DNA of 64,000 bases from Collinsella sp. (GTDB lineage: Bacteria; Actinomycetota; Coriobacteriia; Coriobacteriales; Coriobacteriaceae): contig JAGZWV010000005.1 in the NCBI GenBank assembly GCA_018378775.1, positions 5,452 to 69,451 on the forward strand. The letters are read 5' to 3'. The translations under genes and the position numbers were made by a program. The number at the start of each line of letters is the position of its first letter. Position 1 is the first letter of the stretch. The notes under the pieces are model-generated. The model did not search any database. It was not told the origin of the DNA and was given only the letters and a program-made list of their open reading frames with translations. Of this stretch, positions 36,904 through 46,327 are shown in pieces.

Positions 36904-38664
36904 GTGGCCGACCAGGACGTCAAGATGCTCATTGAGCGCATTATGGCCGAGGCCCGGACCCATCAGTCCGCCCGCTTCTCAAACAAAATCTATGCTGACG
37001 AGCCGATTCTCAAGACCGGCCGTCAGATGCAGAACTTCCTCCCCGACCAGTACCGCAAGATGCGCAAGATATCGCGCTGGCAGGATGATCCCAAGGGCGG
37101 CGCGGGGCGTTGGCTATCAGAGGCGGAGCTTTTTTACCGCCAGGGCCTGCTGATGGCCGACTTCGAGGACGATTGTCCCTACAACGGCACCTTCAAGTCG
37201 TACTTTCCCACCTACAACGCCATGAGCGACCGACAACTGCGCGGCTACTTTACCTGGCGCGCCCAGGTGCGCCGCGGCAATATCGAGGAAACGTCTACAT
37301 CCTTTGCCTTCTTATATCTCTATGAGCTGATCTGCGGCATTGGCGTAGATGATCCGCTCGATGGCTTTGACAAGATCAAGGCCTTTTGGGATGCCTATCG
37401 CGCCTTTGAGCCCGGCATCGACCGGTTTGCACGCGTGTGGCTGCAGGATTACGCCGTTTTCCACGGGCTCGACCCCAAGCTGCTTCGTGACTCTAAAACC
37501 GTCATGTTCGACAACGCCCTTATCGAGCTGCGACGCGCGGCTCGAGACCTTGCGCCCGCGCAGGCGCCGTCCGGTCAAACCGCTAAGCGCCGCAAAACCT
37601 CAGAGCCCACGCTCCCCCTTCCGCCTGACGAGACGCGCGAGGAGCGGCTCATGACCGCCATCAATGCACTCTCCACGTACAGCCTGAATAACTCAAGGCT
37701 CGACCGCGAGCACCATCGCGACCTGTGCCACGTGGCATGCGCCGTGTATGTCCGCATGACCCGCTACTATGACACGCACCGAAAGACCGGCATCGTGGCG
37801 AGTTTATTTGGGGAGGAGACGGCAATGCCCTACACCATGTTTGCCTCGGCCGTATTCTTTGCGCCCGAGCGCCACGAGGACTGCGAATACCGTCTGGACC
37901 CCATCCATATCTACCGTTGCCAAAACGGTTTTTGGGAATGCATGCGGATTCACGGCAGCAGACAAAAGAGCAGCAAACTTGGCGAGATGATGCGCGCCTG
38001 CGACCAACGCCTGCGCCTGGCCCTGGACCCTGCCCATCCCCTGAAGGAAGAAAAGGTCCCCAAATATCTGGCCAAGATTATCGATGACGAGATTGTGGCA
38101 TGGCTTTCGTGGGACGCCGCACACCAGCCCGTCAAGATCGATATCGATTTGAGCCAGCTGGGGCACATTCGGAGCGCTGCCGCACAAACGCGCGAAGCGC
38201 TTTTGATCGACGAGGAACGCGAGGACGGCGCGTCCGCAGAAGCCGAGGCTACGGACTCAGGGCAACCGGAAGCCGAGCCCGTAGCCGACGCGACGGTCGA
38301 GGCGGTCGCGGCGGCTGCAGGGCAGGACGAGTCCGACGAGCCGACCATATCCACCGAACAGTTTGGTGTCGTGGCACCGCTTCTCGCGCCGACGCCCGCG
38401 TTCGCAGCTGCTGCGCCCGCTGACGCCACGAACGAGCTCGCGCCCGCCGCAGACGCCTATCTCCGCGCGCTGCTCGAGCACAACGCAGTACAGGCGGAAT
38501 CGGCGGTAGTGCAATCGAAGCAGAGCGAGGACATGCTCGTCGATACCATCAACGAGGCGCTCTTTGACCTGGTAGGCGACACCGTAATTGAATTTAGCGC
38601 GGCAGGGCCGCAGATTATCGAGGACTACGAAGCAGACGTGAGAGGATACCTAGACCATGAGTGA
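36904..38664 (+). CDS. sngA: Shango defence protein SngA (TerB_N / TerB_C domains)
   Basis: 586-residue cytoplasmic protein. The N-terminal TerB_N region covers about 75-200, with SEAELFYRQGLLMADFEDD, then YFPTYNAMSDRQLRGYFTWR and SFAFLYLYELICGIG. A C-terminal TerB_C-like helical segment (about 500-586) follows an acidic, alanine-rich linker. Start GTG at 36904 has GGAGAGG and GAGAGG upstream. The gene leads an operon with a P-loop ATPase and an Lhr-like helicase, the three-gene composition known as Shango, an anti-phage system. SngA is thought to act as the sensing or bridging component; its activity is unproven. Confidence 0.85.
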   Translation: MADQDVKMLIERIMAEARTHQSARFSNKIYADEPILKTGRQMQNFLPDQYRKMRKISRWQDDPKGGAGRWLSEAELFYRQGLLMADFEDDCPYNGTFKSYFPTYNAMSDRQLRGYFTWRAQVRRGNIEETSTSFAFLYLYELICGIGVDDPLDGFDKIKAFWDAYRAFEPGIDRFARVWLQDYAVFHGLDPKLLRDSKTVMFDNALIELRRAARDLAPAQAPSGQTAKRRKTSEPTLPLPPDETREERLMTAINALSTYSLNNSRLDREHHRDLCHVACAVYVRMTRYYDTHRKTGIVASLFGEETAMPYTMFASAVFFAPERHEDCEYRLDPIHIYRCQNGFWECMRIHGSRQKSSKLGEMMRACDQRLRLALDPAHPLKEEKVPKYLAKIIDDEIVAWLSWDAAHQPVKIDIDLSQLGHIRSAAAQTREALLIDEEREDGASAEAEATDSGQPEAEPVADATVEAVAAAAGQDESDEPTISTEQFGVVAPLLAPTPAFAAAAPADATNELAPAADAYLRALLEHNAVQAESAVVQSKQSEDMLVDTINEALFDLVGDTVIEFSAAGPQIIEDYEADVRGYLDHE

Positions 38665-39961
38665 TACCGCATCCGCAGCACCTCGCGTGCCCAAGCGCGT
38701 CGCTGCCGTCATTCTCAACTCGCTCAAGGGCGGCGTGGTCCCGCGCATCGGCCTTCCTTACATCACCGTAGGGCGCGAGGTCGAGATCCGCGCCCTGCTC
38801 ACCGATCTGAGTCTCATCGCCGACGGTGGCGCGAGCTTCCGCTTTCTGGTCGGTCGTTACGGCGCCGGCAAGAGCTTTTTGCTCCAGACGATCCGCACGC
38901 ACGCCATGGGCGAGGGATTCGTCGTCGCTGATGCCGACCTGTCGCCCGAGCGCCGCCTGCAGGGCGGTCAGGGACAGGGCCTTGCCACCTACCGCGAGCT
39001 CATCCGCAATATATCGACTAAAACGCGCCCCGAGGGCGGTGCGCTCAACCTTATCCTGGATCGTTGGGTCGCCTCGTGTGCCGACGTCGACGAGTCGGTC
39101 GTCAATGCCCAACTGGCCCCGCTCGAGGAGATGGTCCACGGCTTCGACTTCACCCGCATGCTTCGCCGCTATCGCACGGCCGTATCCGAGGGCGACGAAG
39201 AGGCCATGAGCCGCGTGACCAAATGGATCCGCGGCGAATACCGCACCAAGAGCGAGGCGCGCGCCGAGCTGGGCTCCTCAACCATCATCAGCGATGACGA
39301 CTGGTACGACTACGTCAAACTCATCGCGCGTTTTTTGGTTTGCAGCGGCTACAAGGGCATGCTGGTGCTCATCGACGAGCTCGTGAATCTGTATAAGATT
39401 CCCAACGCCATCACGCGCCAGTACAACTACGAGAAAATCCTGACCATGTACAACGACACACTTCAGGGCAAGGCGCAGTACCTGGGCATGATCATGGGCG
39501 GCACGCCGACCTCCATCGAAGACCGCCGCCGCGGCGTGTTCTCCTACGAGGCCCTGCGCAGCCGACTCGCTCAGGGCCGCTTTGCGCGCGAAGACCTTAA
39601 GGACATGCTCGCGCCCATCATCCGCCTGCAGCCACTCACCTATGAGGAGCTGCTGGTGCTCATCGAAAAACTCATGCAGATCCATGCCGGCTACTTTGGC
39701 TGGACGCCCACGCTTGCCGAAAACGACTTGGTGGACTTTCTCAAGATTGAGTTCGGCCGCGTGGGAGCCGACACGCACTTGACGCCGCGTGAGGTTATCC
39801 GTGACTTTATCGAGCTGCTCGATATCCTGTGTCAGAACCCCGATGCAAATGTGGCCGAGCTGCTGCAAAGCGTCGGCGGCGACGCGCTGGCGCCGGCAGC
39901 CGCAACAGGCGACACCGGCACCGCAGGCGGCGACCGCAACTTCGCCGAGTTCACCATCTAA
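38657..39961 (+). CDS. sngB: Shango ATPase SngB (BrxD-like P-loop protein)
   Basis: 434 residues. The P-loop VGRYGAGKSFLLQ lies near residue 65, and an acidic MLVLIDELVNLY segment near 230-245 supplies a Walker B-type aspartate. It resembles the DUF2791/BrxD ATPases found beside Lhr-type helicases in BREX and related systems. The ATG overlaps sngA by 8 bases, so translation is coupled. The C-terminus is rich in glycine and alanine (EFTI end). A palindromic repeat starts immediately after its stop. Confidence 0.88.
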   Translation: MSDTASAAPRVPKRVAAVILNSLKGGVVPRIGLPYITVGREVEIRALLTDLSLIADGGASFRFLVGRYGAGKSFLLQTIRTHAMGEGFVVADADLSPERRLQGGQGQGLATYRELIRNISTKTRPEGGALNLILDRWVASCADVDESVVNAQLAPLEEMVHGFDFTRMLRRYRTAVSEGDEEAMSRVTKWIRGEYRTKSEARAELGSSTIISDDDWYDYVKLIARFLVCSGYKGMLVLIDELVNLYKIPNAITRQYNYEKILTMYNDTLQGKAQYLGMIMGGTPTSIEDRRRGVFSYEALRSRLAQGRFAREDLKDMLAPIIRLQPLTYEELLVLIEKLMQIHAGYFGWTPTLAENDLVDFLKIEFGRVGADTHLTPREVIRDFIELLDILCQNPDANVAELLQSVGGDALAPAAATGDTGTAGGDRNFAEFTI

Positions 39962-39997
39962 CCTACCAAAAAGGGACAGGTTTATTTTGGCAGGTTT
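39960..39997. repeat. Palindromic repeat inside the Shango operon
   Basis: AACCTACCAAAA (39960-39971) and TTTTGGCAGGTT (39985-39996) form an inverted repeat with one mismatch, around a core containing GGGACAGG (39973-39980). It lies directly after the sngB stop and before sngC, and shares the GGGACAGG core with the copies at 53863 and 54694 (in the other orientation). Confidence 0.7.
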
Positions 39998-40077
39998 TAT
40001 CTGGGCAAACGTTGAAGCAGTAATGCAACAAGCCGTTGCCAGCCGCGTTGAGAGATTCGTTGTTGAAAGGAGGCCCC

Positions 40078-42522
40078 GTGAACGCCTTTGACCGCTACGC
40101 CCCGTTTATCCAAGACTTCATCTACTCCCACGATTGGGAGAGCTTGCGCTCTATCCAGGTTGCGGCGGCAGATGCCATCTTCAACACACAGGACAATGTG
40201 CTCCTGACGGCATCCACGGCTTCCGGCAAAACCGAGGCGGCCTTCTTTCCCATCCTGACCGAGTTTTGGGAGAACCCGCCCGCAAGCGTGGGCGCCCTCT
40301 ACATTGGCCCCCTCAAGGCGCTCATCAACGACCAATTCGTCCGCCTCAACGACCTGTGCGAAGAAGCCGATATCCCCGTCTGGCACTGGCATGGCGATGT
40401 CTCGCAATCACACAAGGCCAAACTCATCAAAAAACCGAGCGGCATCCTACAGATTACGCCCGAGTCGCTCGAGGCGCTCCTGATCCATAAGCACATGGCG
40501 ATCCCGCGCATGTTTTGCGACCTGCGCTATGTGGTTATCGACGAAGTCCATTCGCTCATGCGCGGCGACCGCGGCGGGCAGACGCTCTGTCTTATCGAGC
40601 GCCTCTCGCGCATGGCAGGCGTGCAGCCCCGCCGCATTGGCCTTTCGGCCACCATCGGCGACCCCGAGCGCACGGGCGCCTTTCTCTCGCAGGGAACGGG
40701 GCGCGACTGCGTTATCCCCCGCTTTGAGGAACCGCGCCGCGTGTGGCGCATCTCCATGGAGCACTTCTACAACTCGGGCCCCCAGGCGCAGCAGCGGGGA
40801 TTCGAGAGCATGGGTCCTCAAGAGGCCGAAGTGCTTGCGTGCGAGCGTATTGAGACGGCGGCGCCCGCGGCGCTGCCCGCATCCGGACAAGACATGTGCC
40901 GCAGCGGACAGCTTGCACAGGAAGAACGCCGTCAACGTCGCGAGCAGGCGCGGGGCAAGGCCGCTCCCAAAGACCGTCGCACTTCCTCGGCCCCCGAGGG
41001 CGAAGTCGACATCCCACGAGCGACCGAGCAGGCGCTTCTCAACCCCACCGACACGGCGCCCGACAACGCCGACCCCGGTATGGGCTATATCTTTGAGCAT
41101 ACGCGCGGCCGCAAGTGCCTGGTCTTTGCCAACTCGCGCGAGGAGGCAGAGGCCGTGTGCTCCATGCTGCGCAGCTACTGCGAGAGCCGGCACGAGCCCG
41201 ACCGCTTTCTCATCCATCACGGCAATCTTTCGGCATCGCTACGCGAGACGGCCGAGGAGCTCATGCGCGACGAGGAGCAGGCGCAGACAACCGTCACCAC
41301 CTCTACGTTGGAGCTCGGTATCGATATCGGCCGCCTGGAGCGCGCCTTCCAGATTGACGCGCCGTTTACCGTCAGCTCCTTTTTGCAGCGCATGGGGCGC
41401 ACAGGCCGTCGCGACCTTCCGCCCGAGATGTGGTTTGTCATGCGTGAGGAAGAACCTGAGCCGCGCACGATGATGCCCGAAACCATTCCCTGGAAGCTCC
41501 TGCAGGGCATTGCGCTCGTACAACTCTATCGCGAGGAAAAGTGGGTCGAGCCGCCCGAGCTCGATCGACTCCCCTACAGTCTACTCTACCACCAGACTAT
41601 GTCGACGCTTGCCAGCACCGGCGAGCTCACGCCAGCAGAGCTTGCCCAGCGCGTGCTCACACTCAGCTATTTCCATCGCATCTCGGCCGATGACTATCGC
41701 GTATTGCTGCGTCACCTCATTAAGATCGACCATATCCAGGTCACCGAGGGCGGCGGACTCATCGTGGGTCTCGCGGGCGAGCGCATCATCAACAACTTTA
41801 AGTTCTACGCCGTATTCCAGGAAAACGAGGAGTTCACCGTTCGTAGCGAGTCGGCCGAATTGGGCACGATCGTCAACCCGCCACCGCCCGGTGAGCGCAT
41901 CGCCATCGCCGGACACTGCTGGATTGTCGAGGAAGTGGACTGGAAGCGCCACACCGTCTTTGCCACGCAGGTCAAGGGCCGGGTGCCGGCCTACTTTGGC
42001 GACTGCCCCGGCGACATCAATACACACGTACTCGAGCGCATGCGCAAGGCGCTCAACGAGCACGCGACATATCCGTACCTCATGGGTAACGCACGGGCCC
42101 GCTTGGCGCAGGCTCGCCATACGGCCGAGATTTCGGGCGCGGGAACTAAGCCGCTCATCAATCTGGGTGGCGACACCTGGGTGCTCTTCCCCTGGTTGGG
42201 CAGCTACGCCTTCCTAGCACTCGAGCGCATGCTTAAAATCAAATGCGCCGCTGAGCTGGGCCTTCGCGGACTCGACCCGTCACGCCCGTACTTTATGCAG
42301 TTTAAGATGAAGGCCGACGAGGAGACGTTCTTTGAGGTGCTCGCCGCCGAGGCCGAAAAGGACTTCGATCCCATCGAGCTCGTGTATCCGGGCGAGGTTC
42401 CCTACTTCGATCGCTACGACGAGTACGTTCCCGAGGAGCTCGTACGCAAAGGCTTTGCCGAAGGCGTGCTCGACATCGAAGGCATGAAGCAGCGCGTCCT
42501 TAGCTGGCGCAACCACGCATAA
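40078..42522 (+). CDS. sngC: Shango helicase SngC (Lhr/DEAH superfamily 2)
   Basis: 814 residues. Motif I is TASTASGKTEAA (about 45), motif II VIDEVHSL, motif III LSATIGDP, and motif VI QRMGRTGRRD. The C-terminal half beyond residue 500 resembles the Lhr-like module. The start is GTG 40078, with AAAGGAGG four bases upstream; the frame to 40036 lacks an RBS. A short acidic-alanine insert lies near 270-335 between the RecA-like domains. With SngA and SngB it forms the complete Shango set. Confidence 0.9.
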   Translation: MNAFDRYAPFIQDFIYSHDWESLRSIQVAAADAIFNTQDNVLLTASTASGKTEAAFFPILTEFWENPPASVGALYIGPLKALINDQFVRLNDLCEEADIPVWHWHGDVSQSHKAKLIKKPSGILQITPESLEALLIHKHMAIPRMFCDLRYVVIDEVHSLMRGDRGGQTLCLIERLSRMAGVQPRRIGLSATIGDPERTGAFLSQGTGRDCVIPRFEEPRRVWRISMEHFYNSGPQAQQRGFESMGPQEAEVLACERIETAAPAALPASGQDMCRSGQLAQEERRQRREQARGKAAPKDRRTSSAPEGEVDIPRATEQALLNPTDTAPDNADPGMGYIFEHTRGRKCLVFANSREEAEAVCSMLRSYCESRHEPDRFLIHHGNLSASLRETAEELMRDEEQAQTTVTTSTLELGIDIGRLERAFQIDAPFTVSSFLQRMGRTGRRDLPPEMWFVMREEEPEPRTMMPETIPWKLLQGIALVQLYREEKWVEPPELDRLPYSLLYHQTMSTLASTGELTPAELAQRVLTLSYFHRISADDYRVLLRHLIKIDHIQVTEGGGLIVGLAGERIINNFKFYAVFQENEEFTVRSESAELGTIVNPPPPGERIAIAGHCWIVEEVDWKRHTVFATQVKGRVPAYFGDCPGDINTHVLERMRKALNEHATYPYLMGNARARLAQARHTAEISGAGTKPLINLGGDTWVLFPWLGSYAFLALERMLKIKCAAELGLRGLDPSRPYFMQFKMKADEETFFEVLAAEAEKDFDPIELVYPGEVPYFDRYDEYVPEELVRKGFAEGVLDIEGMKQRVLSWRNHA

Positions 42523-42539
42523 GGCCCGTCCCGAACAGG

Positions 42540-43415
42540 TTAGTCGTGAAGAACGGTGCCAAGGAAGTCGGTGTCGAAGGGCACGGCGTCCGCGAAGGCA
42601 TAGTCGCCGTCGCTGGCGATGAGCAGGTAGTTTTCCTCGCCGCCAAACTCCGTGTCGCCGCAGGGGACAACCCGCGCATGGGCAAACACCTCAAGTGCCG
42701 TGGCAACGCAATCGCGCAGGAACGTCACATCGCTCCCCTCGCTCGCGCTCACGATATTGGCTGCATAGACGCCACCCGCATTCAGGCTGCCCCGCGCCAA
42801 ACGCAGCGCCTCGACGGTCGCCAGTTCGCGCACAGGCTCGGCGCCGCCAAAGCAATCGCTCACGATAACGTCGTAGCGGCGATGCCCCACGCTCGTCACT
42901 CCCAGGTACGAGCGCGCCTCAGCGGTGATCACCCGCAGGCGGTCGCCCACCGCGCGCTCAAGCTCGTCCACATAGAACCAGCGACGCGCCAGACGCGTGA
43001 TCTCGGCATCGTACTCGATGACGTCCATGCGCAAGCCCTCATGTGACAACAGTGCAAACTTGGGATAGGCAAACCCGCCGCCACCCAACATGAGCATACG
43101 GTCGATACCGTGCCCACAAGTCTCGCGCATCGCGTCCTCGGCCTCAAACACATCGTCAAATGCGCGATAGTACGCAAAGACCGGCTCCGCCCAACGATCG
43201 CCAACATAGCTTGCGCTTTGGTAGACGCCACCTTGCACGAGCACGCGGACCTCGTCACCGCCTTCATCGTGCACGCGCTTCACACGCGCCAACCCGTTGC
43301 GGGTCCGCGCAACCTGCAGACAGGCAGCACGAACAGCGACAGCGGCCGCACCCAGCGCCGCGGCTCCCAGAGCAACGCCGGCAACGACTCCGGCGGAAAC
43401 ACTCGGCTTGTTCAT
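42540..43415 (-). CDS. Membrane-associated spermidine-synthase-like methyltransferase
   Basis: 291 residues. An N-terminal hydrophobic run rich in alanine and glycine (about 8-32) could anchor it. The rest is the Rossmann fold of spermidine synthases: MLMLGGGGFAYPKFAL near 115, DVIEYDAEITRLAR near 140, and YDVIVSDCFGG near 190. No N-terminal polyamine-binding domain of full spermidine synthase is present, and the catalytic aspartate context is altered, so the substrate is uncertain. AAAGGAG upstream lies in the end of elp3; the ATG follows the elp3 stop directly. Confidence 0.8.
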   Translation of the reverse strand: MNKPSVSAGVVAGVALGAAALGAAAVAVRAACLQVARTRNGLARVKRVHDEGGDEVRVLVQGGVYQSASYVGDRWAEPVFAYYRAFDDVFEAEDAMRETCGHGIDRMLMLGGGGFAYPKFALLSHEGLRMDVIEYDAEITRLARRWFYVDELERAVGDRLRVITAEARSYLGVTSVGHRRYDVIVSDCFGGAEPVRELATVEALRLARGSLNAGGVYAANIVSASEGSDVTFLRDCVATALEVFAHARVVPCGDTEFGGEENYLLIASDGDYAFADAVPFDTDFLGTVLHD

Positions 43416-45323
43416 CTAGAGCTCCTTTTGCAGATAGAGGCCATGGTCGTAAAAACCAAGGTGGCGATAGTACTCGCGCGTACCGATTGCGCTGATCACG
43501 TTGATGTGCGCATAACCCGCGTCCCAAGCAATCTGGCACGCACGCTCCACAAGCAGACGCCCCAGACCGTGATGCTGAGCCGCCTGGCCTTGATCGCCCA
43601 CGCGCGCCGCCATGCCATACACGTGCACCTCGCGAATCATTGCCTCGTCCGGCGTCGTCGGCAGCACGTCCGCATGCGCGGCAACAAACGCGCGATCGGG
43701 CAGCGACAGGCGCAAAAAGCCCGCGATCTTGCCCTCGGGCGTTACCCACTGCAAAAAGCGCTCGTGCGTCACCGGCGTCTCGTATGCCACTTCCTCGTCA
43801 AGAGACAGCTCGTCCAGGTCGGCGCCCGCCGTGCTGATCTCGCGATAGCGAATCTCGTGCACCGTCGCGCCTTCCCCACGAGCCGCCAAGCGGTTCTCGA
43901 CGAGCTGACGCAGGTTGGGCTTCTTGTTGCCCACCATGATGTCATCGGAACTAAAATCGCGGATCATGCGGCTGATACGGCAGAACGCCGGCGTCACCAC
44001 GATGTCGTCGGCTAACACATCGAGCAGCTCTTCCTCGGTATAAGGGCGCCACTCGCCGCGTTCATAGCAGCCCACCAGACGCGAGCCCTCGATGAGCGCA
44101 CACGGGTAGACCTTGACCTCGTCGGGCATAAAGGCCCCTTCGGTCATAAAGCGCTCGTAGTCGCGCTTGTCCCCCTCGGGCGTGGCACCCAACAAATTGA
44201 GCATAAAGTGCGCATGGATCTTAAAGCCAAACAGGCGCGCAAGCGAAAACGCACGCTCAATCTGAGCCACCGTAATGCGACGCTCGTTAATGTCGAGCAG
44301 GTGCTGGTCAAGGCTCTGGATACCCATCTGGATCTTGGTGCAGCCCAAGCGGCGAATGAGCGCGAGCGCTTGCGGCGTCACGGCATCGGGACGCGTCTCG
44401 ATAACGAGCCCCACCACGCGATGCTTCGCCGTCTCATTAATGCGCTGTTGACGCTCGAGCTCCTCCATCGAAGCCGTCTGCCACTCGGCGACCTCGCCCC
44501 ACGGCGTACCGGGACCGTACAGGCGACGCACCGCACGGTTGTAGCCGCCCGCGGCAGCATCCACACACTCCTGCTCGTCAGCAACACCAGCTGCAAGCTC
44601 ACGCTCGTCGGTCGCAATGCCCGCCGCCCGATAGCGCTCGCGACGCTCCGCCACCACCGGCGGCAGCGCATCGGCGGGCGCGTCATCGAGCAGACGCCCT
44701 GCCTCGGCACGGCTGATGCCCGGACGGGCCAGCATGGGGTTAGCCGCCACGCCGGCCACGGCATCGTCATTGAGCGCGCGGAAGAGCTCCGACATAAACC
44801 AGATCTGATAGCCTTGCGGATAGTCGCTCCAGGTACCGCCGAGCACGATGAGCTCGATCTTGTCGGTCGCGTGTCCCATCTGCGAAAGCGCGGTCAGACG
44901 AGCACTCACCTGCAGATACGGGTCGAAGCAATTTTGCTCCGCACGGGCGCACGCCGGCTCAGCGTGCAGATAGCTCTTGGGCATGCGCAGGTCGTTGGGA
45001 CAAAACAGGCAATCGCCCGAGCACGGCCACGGCTTGGTAATGACGGTAATGGTCGCCACGCCCGAAGCCGTGCGGCGCGGCTTCATGCGTAGCACCTGCA
45101 GCAGCTGGCGCTCCAGCTCGGCGTCGACATTCCATGCCGACCAACGAGCCGGTTCCTCGCGCTTCACCCGCTGGTAAAACGGCAGCAGGCGACGCTTGGC
45201 CAAATCGCGCTTATCGGCACCTTCGCGGCGCGCCTCAGCATGTATCAGTTTGACGAGCGCCTTGTCGTCTACGGTCTCGCCGCGACGCAGGGCCTCGAGT
45301 ATGTTCAAAATAATCTGTTCCAT
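43416..45323 (-). CDS. Elp3-family tRNA uridine-34 modification enzyme (radical SAM / GNAT)
   Basis: 635 residues. The radical SAM cluster motif is in PWPCSGDCLFCPNDLRMPKSY (about 98), and GTWSDYPQGYQIWFM and KIQMGIQSLDQHLLDIN follow. A C-terminal GNAT acetyltransferase domain contains QAAQHHGLGRLLVERACQIA and YYRHLGFYDHG. Family members make the carboxymethyl group of cm5U34 in tRNA, using acetyl-CoA. Archaeal and bacterial Elp3 act without the other Elongator subunits. The product could feed the Trm9-like methyltransferase encoded at 47311. Confidence 0.93.
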   Translation of the reverse strand: MEQIILNILEALRRGETVDDKALVKLIHAEARREGADKRDLAKRRLLPFYQRVKREEPARWSAWNVDAELERQLLQVLRMKPRRTASGVATITVITKPWPCSGDCLFCPNDLRMPKSYLHAEPACARAEQNCFDPYLQVSARLTALSQMGHATDKIELIVLGGTWSDYPQGYQIWFMSELFRALNDDAVAGVAANPMLARPGISRAEAGRLLDDAPADALPPVVAERRERYRAAGIATDERELAAGVADEQECVDAAAGGYNRAVRRLYGPGTPWGEVAEWQTASMEELERQQRINETAKHRVVGLVIETRPDAVTPQALALIRRLGCTKIQMGIQSLDQHLLDINERRITVAQIERAFSLARLFGFKIHAHFMLNLLGATPEGDKRDYERFMTEGAFMPDEVKVYPCALIEGSRLVGCYERGEWRPYTEEELLDVLADDIVVTPAFCRISRMIRDFSSDDIMVGNKKPNLRQLVENRLAARGEGATVHEIRYREISTAGADLDELSLDEEVAYETPVTHERFLQWVTPEGKIAGFLRLSLPDRAFVAAHADVLPTTPDEAMIREVHVYGMAARVGDQGQAAQHHGLGRLLVERACQIAWDAGYAHINVISAIGTREYYRHLGFYDHGLYLQKEL

Positions 45324-45427
45324 GCCCCCATTGTAAAGGCAAAGGCGCCGGAGCCGACCGCGGCCCCGACGCCTTCATCAAACAGCGCGTCTAAGCATCT
45401 ATGTTTGCGGAATTAGCCCGCCGTCCG

Positions 45428-46327
45428 TCACTCCGGATCAAACGACATGTCGCCCGAACCAACCTCAAATCGATACGTAGCAGACTTGTCACCGTTATCG
45501 AATTCAAGATTCAAAATGGTCTCGCCATCGTAGCCAAGCGGAAGAAAATCGCTCTCGAAGTCGCCGCTGCCCAAGGTGAGGCTCGCCTTAAAGCCCGTCG
45601 AGTTCGGAACCGTCATCTCCACATCGCCCGAGCCCACGCTCACGTCCATCGACTTCGCGGGGGCCTGGTAGAGCTCGAACGTCACATCGCCCGAACCGAC
45701 CTCGGCATTCAGGGTATCGGTCACGGTGCCCGTAAACTCGATGTCTCCCGAGTCCAGCGTTACATCCAGGTCATGGCACGCAATGCCCGCGACCGTCAGG
45801 TCACCCGACCCTACATCCGCCGTAATGCCCACCAGGTTATCCGCAACCTCGCGCGGCAGCTCGACGGTAACCGTGCGGTCAATGGCGTGCTCGTCATCGC
45901 AATCGAACTGGCGAATCCTGAGCGTGGAGCCCTTGATCTCGGCCAGGTTCTGGGTCGCCGCATCGTAAGCAGAGGTTCCTTTTGCCACACGACCGCTTTC
46001 GATAACACGCACCGGCCCGCCGGAGACGTGTTTGACCTCGACCGTGCCCGATGTCACATCCAGGTCGAGCGATGTGAACGCGTCGGCATCAAACGTTTCG
46101 CTCGAAAGCTGCTGAGGCCGAGCAGAGTAATTGCCGCCATCCGAAATATCGTCATCGTCAACCTCATCATCCAGGCCAGACAAGCCGGAGACAATATCGC
46201 TAAGCTCCCACGGCCCATCAAAGTGAATCAATATCCGCGAAATACCAAAGACAAGCCCGATGATGAGAACAAACGCTCCGATGCCAACGCCCAAGCGTAC
46301 CTTGGATTCATGCGAAAGCTTCATCAT
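45428..46327 (-). CDS. DUF4097 beta-helix protein, membrane-anchored
   Basis: 299 residues. One membrane helix near residues 12-32 (VGIGAFVLIIGLVFGI) is followed by an extracytoplasmic repeat region with recurrent SGDxEF/SGD motifs (DVTSGTVEV, DVGSGDLTV, DVGSGDVEM, LGSGDFES), the DUF4097 signature. These fold as a beta-helix and are linked to adhesion or envelope stress sensing; the role is unknown. It starts at the ATGA overlap with the upstream XRE gene, so the two are translated together. A weak hairpin follows the stop. Confidence 0.85.
   Translation of the reverse strand: MMKLSHESKVRLGVGIGAFVLIIGLVFGISRILIHFDGPWELSDIVSGLSGLDDEVDDDDISDGGNYSARPQQLSSETFDADAFTSLDLDVTSGTVEVKHVSGGPVRVIESGRVAKGTSAYDAATQNLAEIKGSTLRIRQFDCDDEHAIDRTVTVELPREVADNLVGITADVGSGDLTVAGIACHDLDVTLDSGDIEFTGTVTDTLNAEVGSGDVTFELYQAPAKSMDVSVGSGDVEMTVPNSTGFKASLTLGSGDFESDFLPLGYDGETILNLEFDNGDKSATYRFEVGSGDMSFDPE

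Noticed and set aside
38657..42522. Possible BREX system because of the BrxD-like ATPase and Lhr-like helicase
   Set aside because: No pglZ/brxZ, methylase or BrxC gene is present. The TerB partner points to Shango instead.
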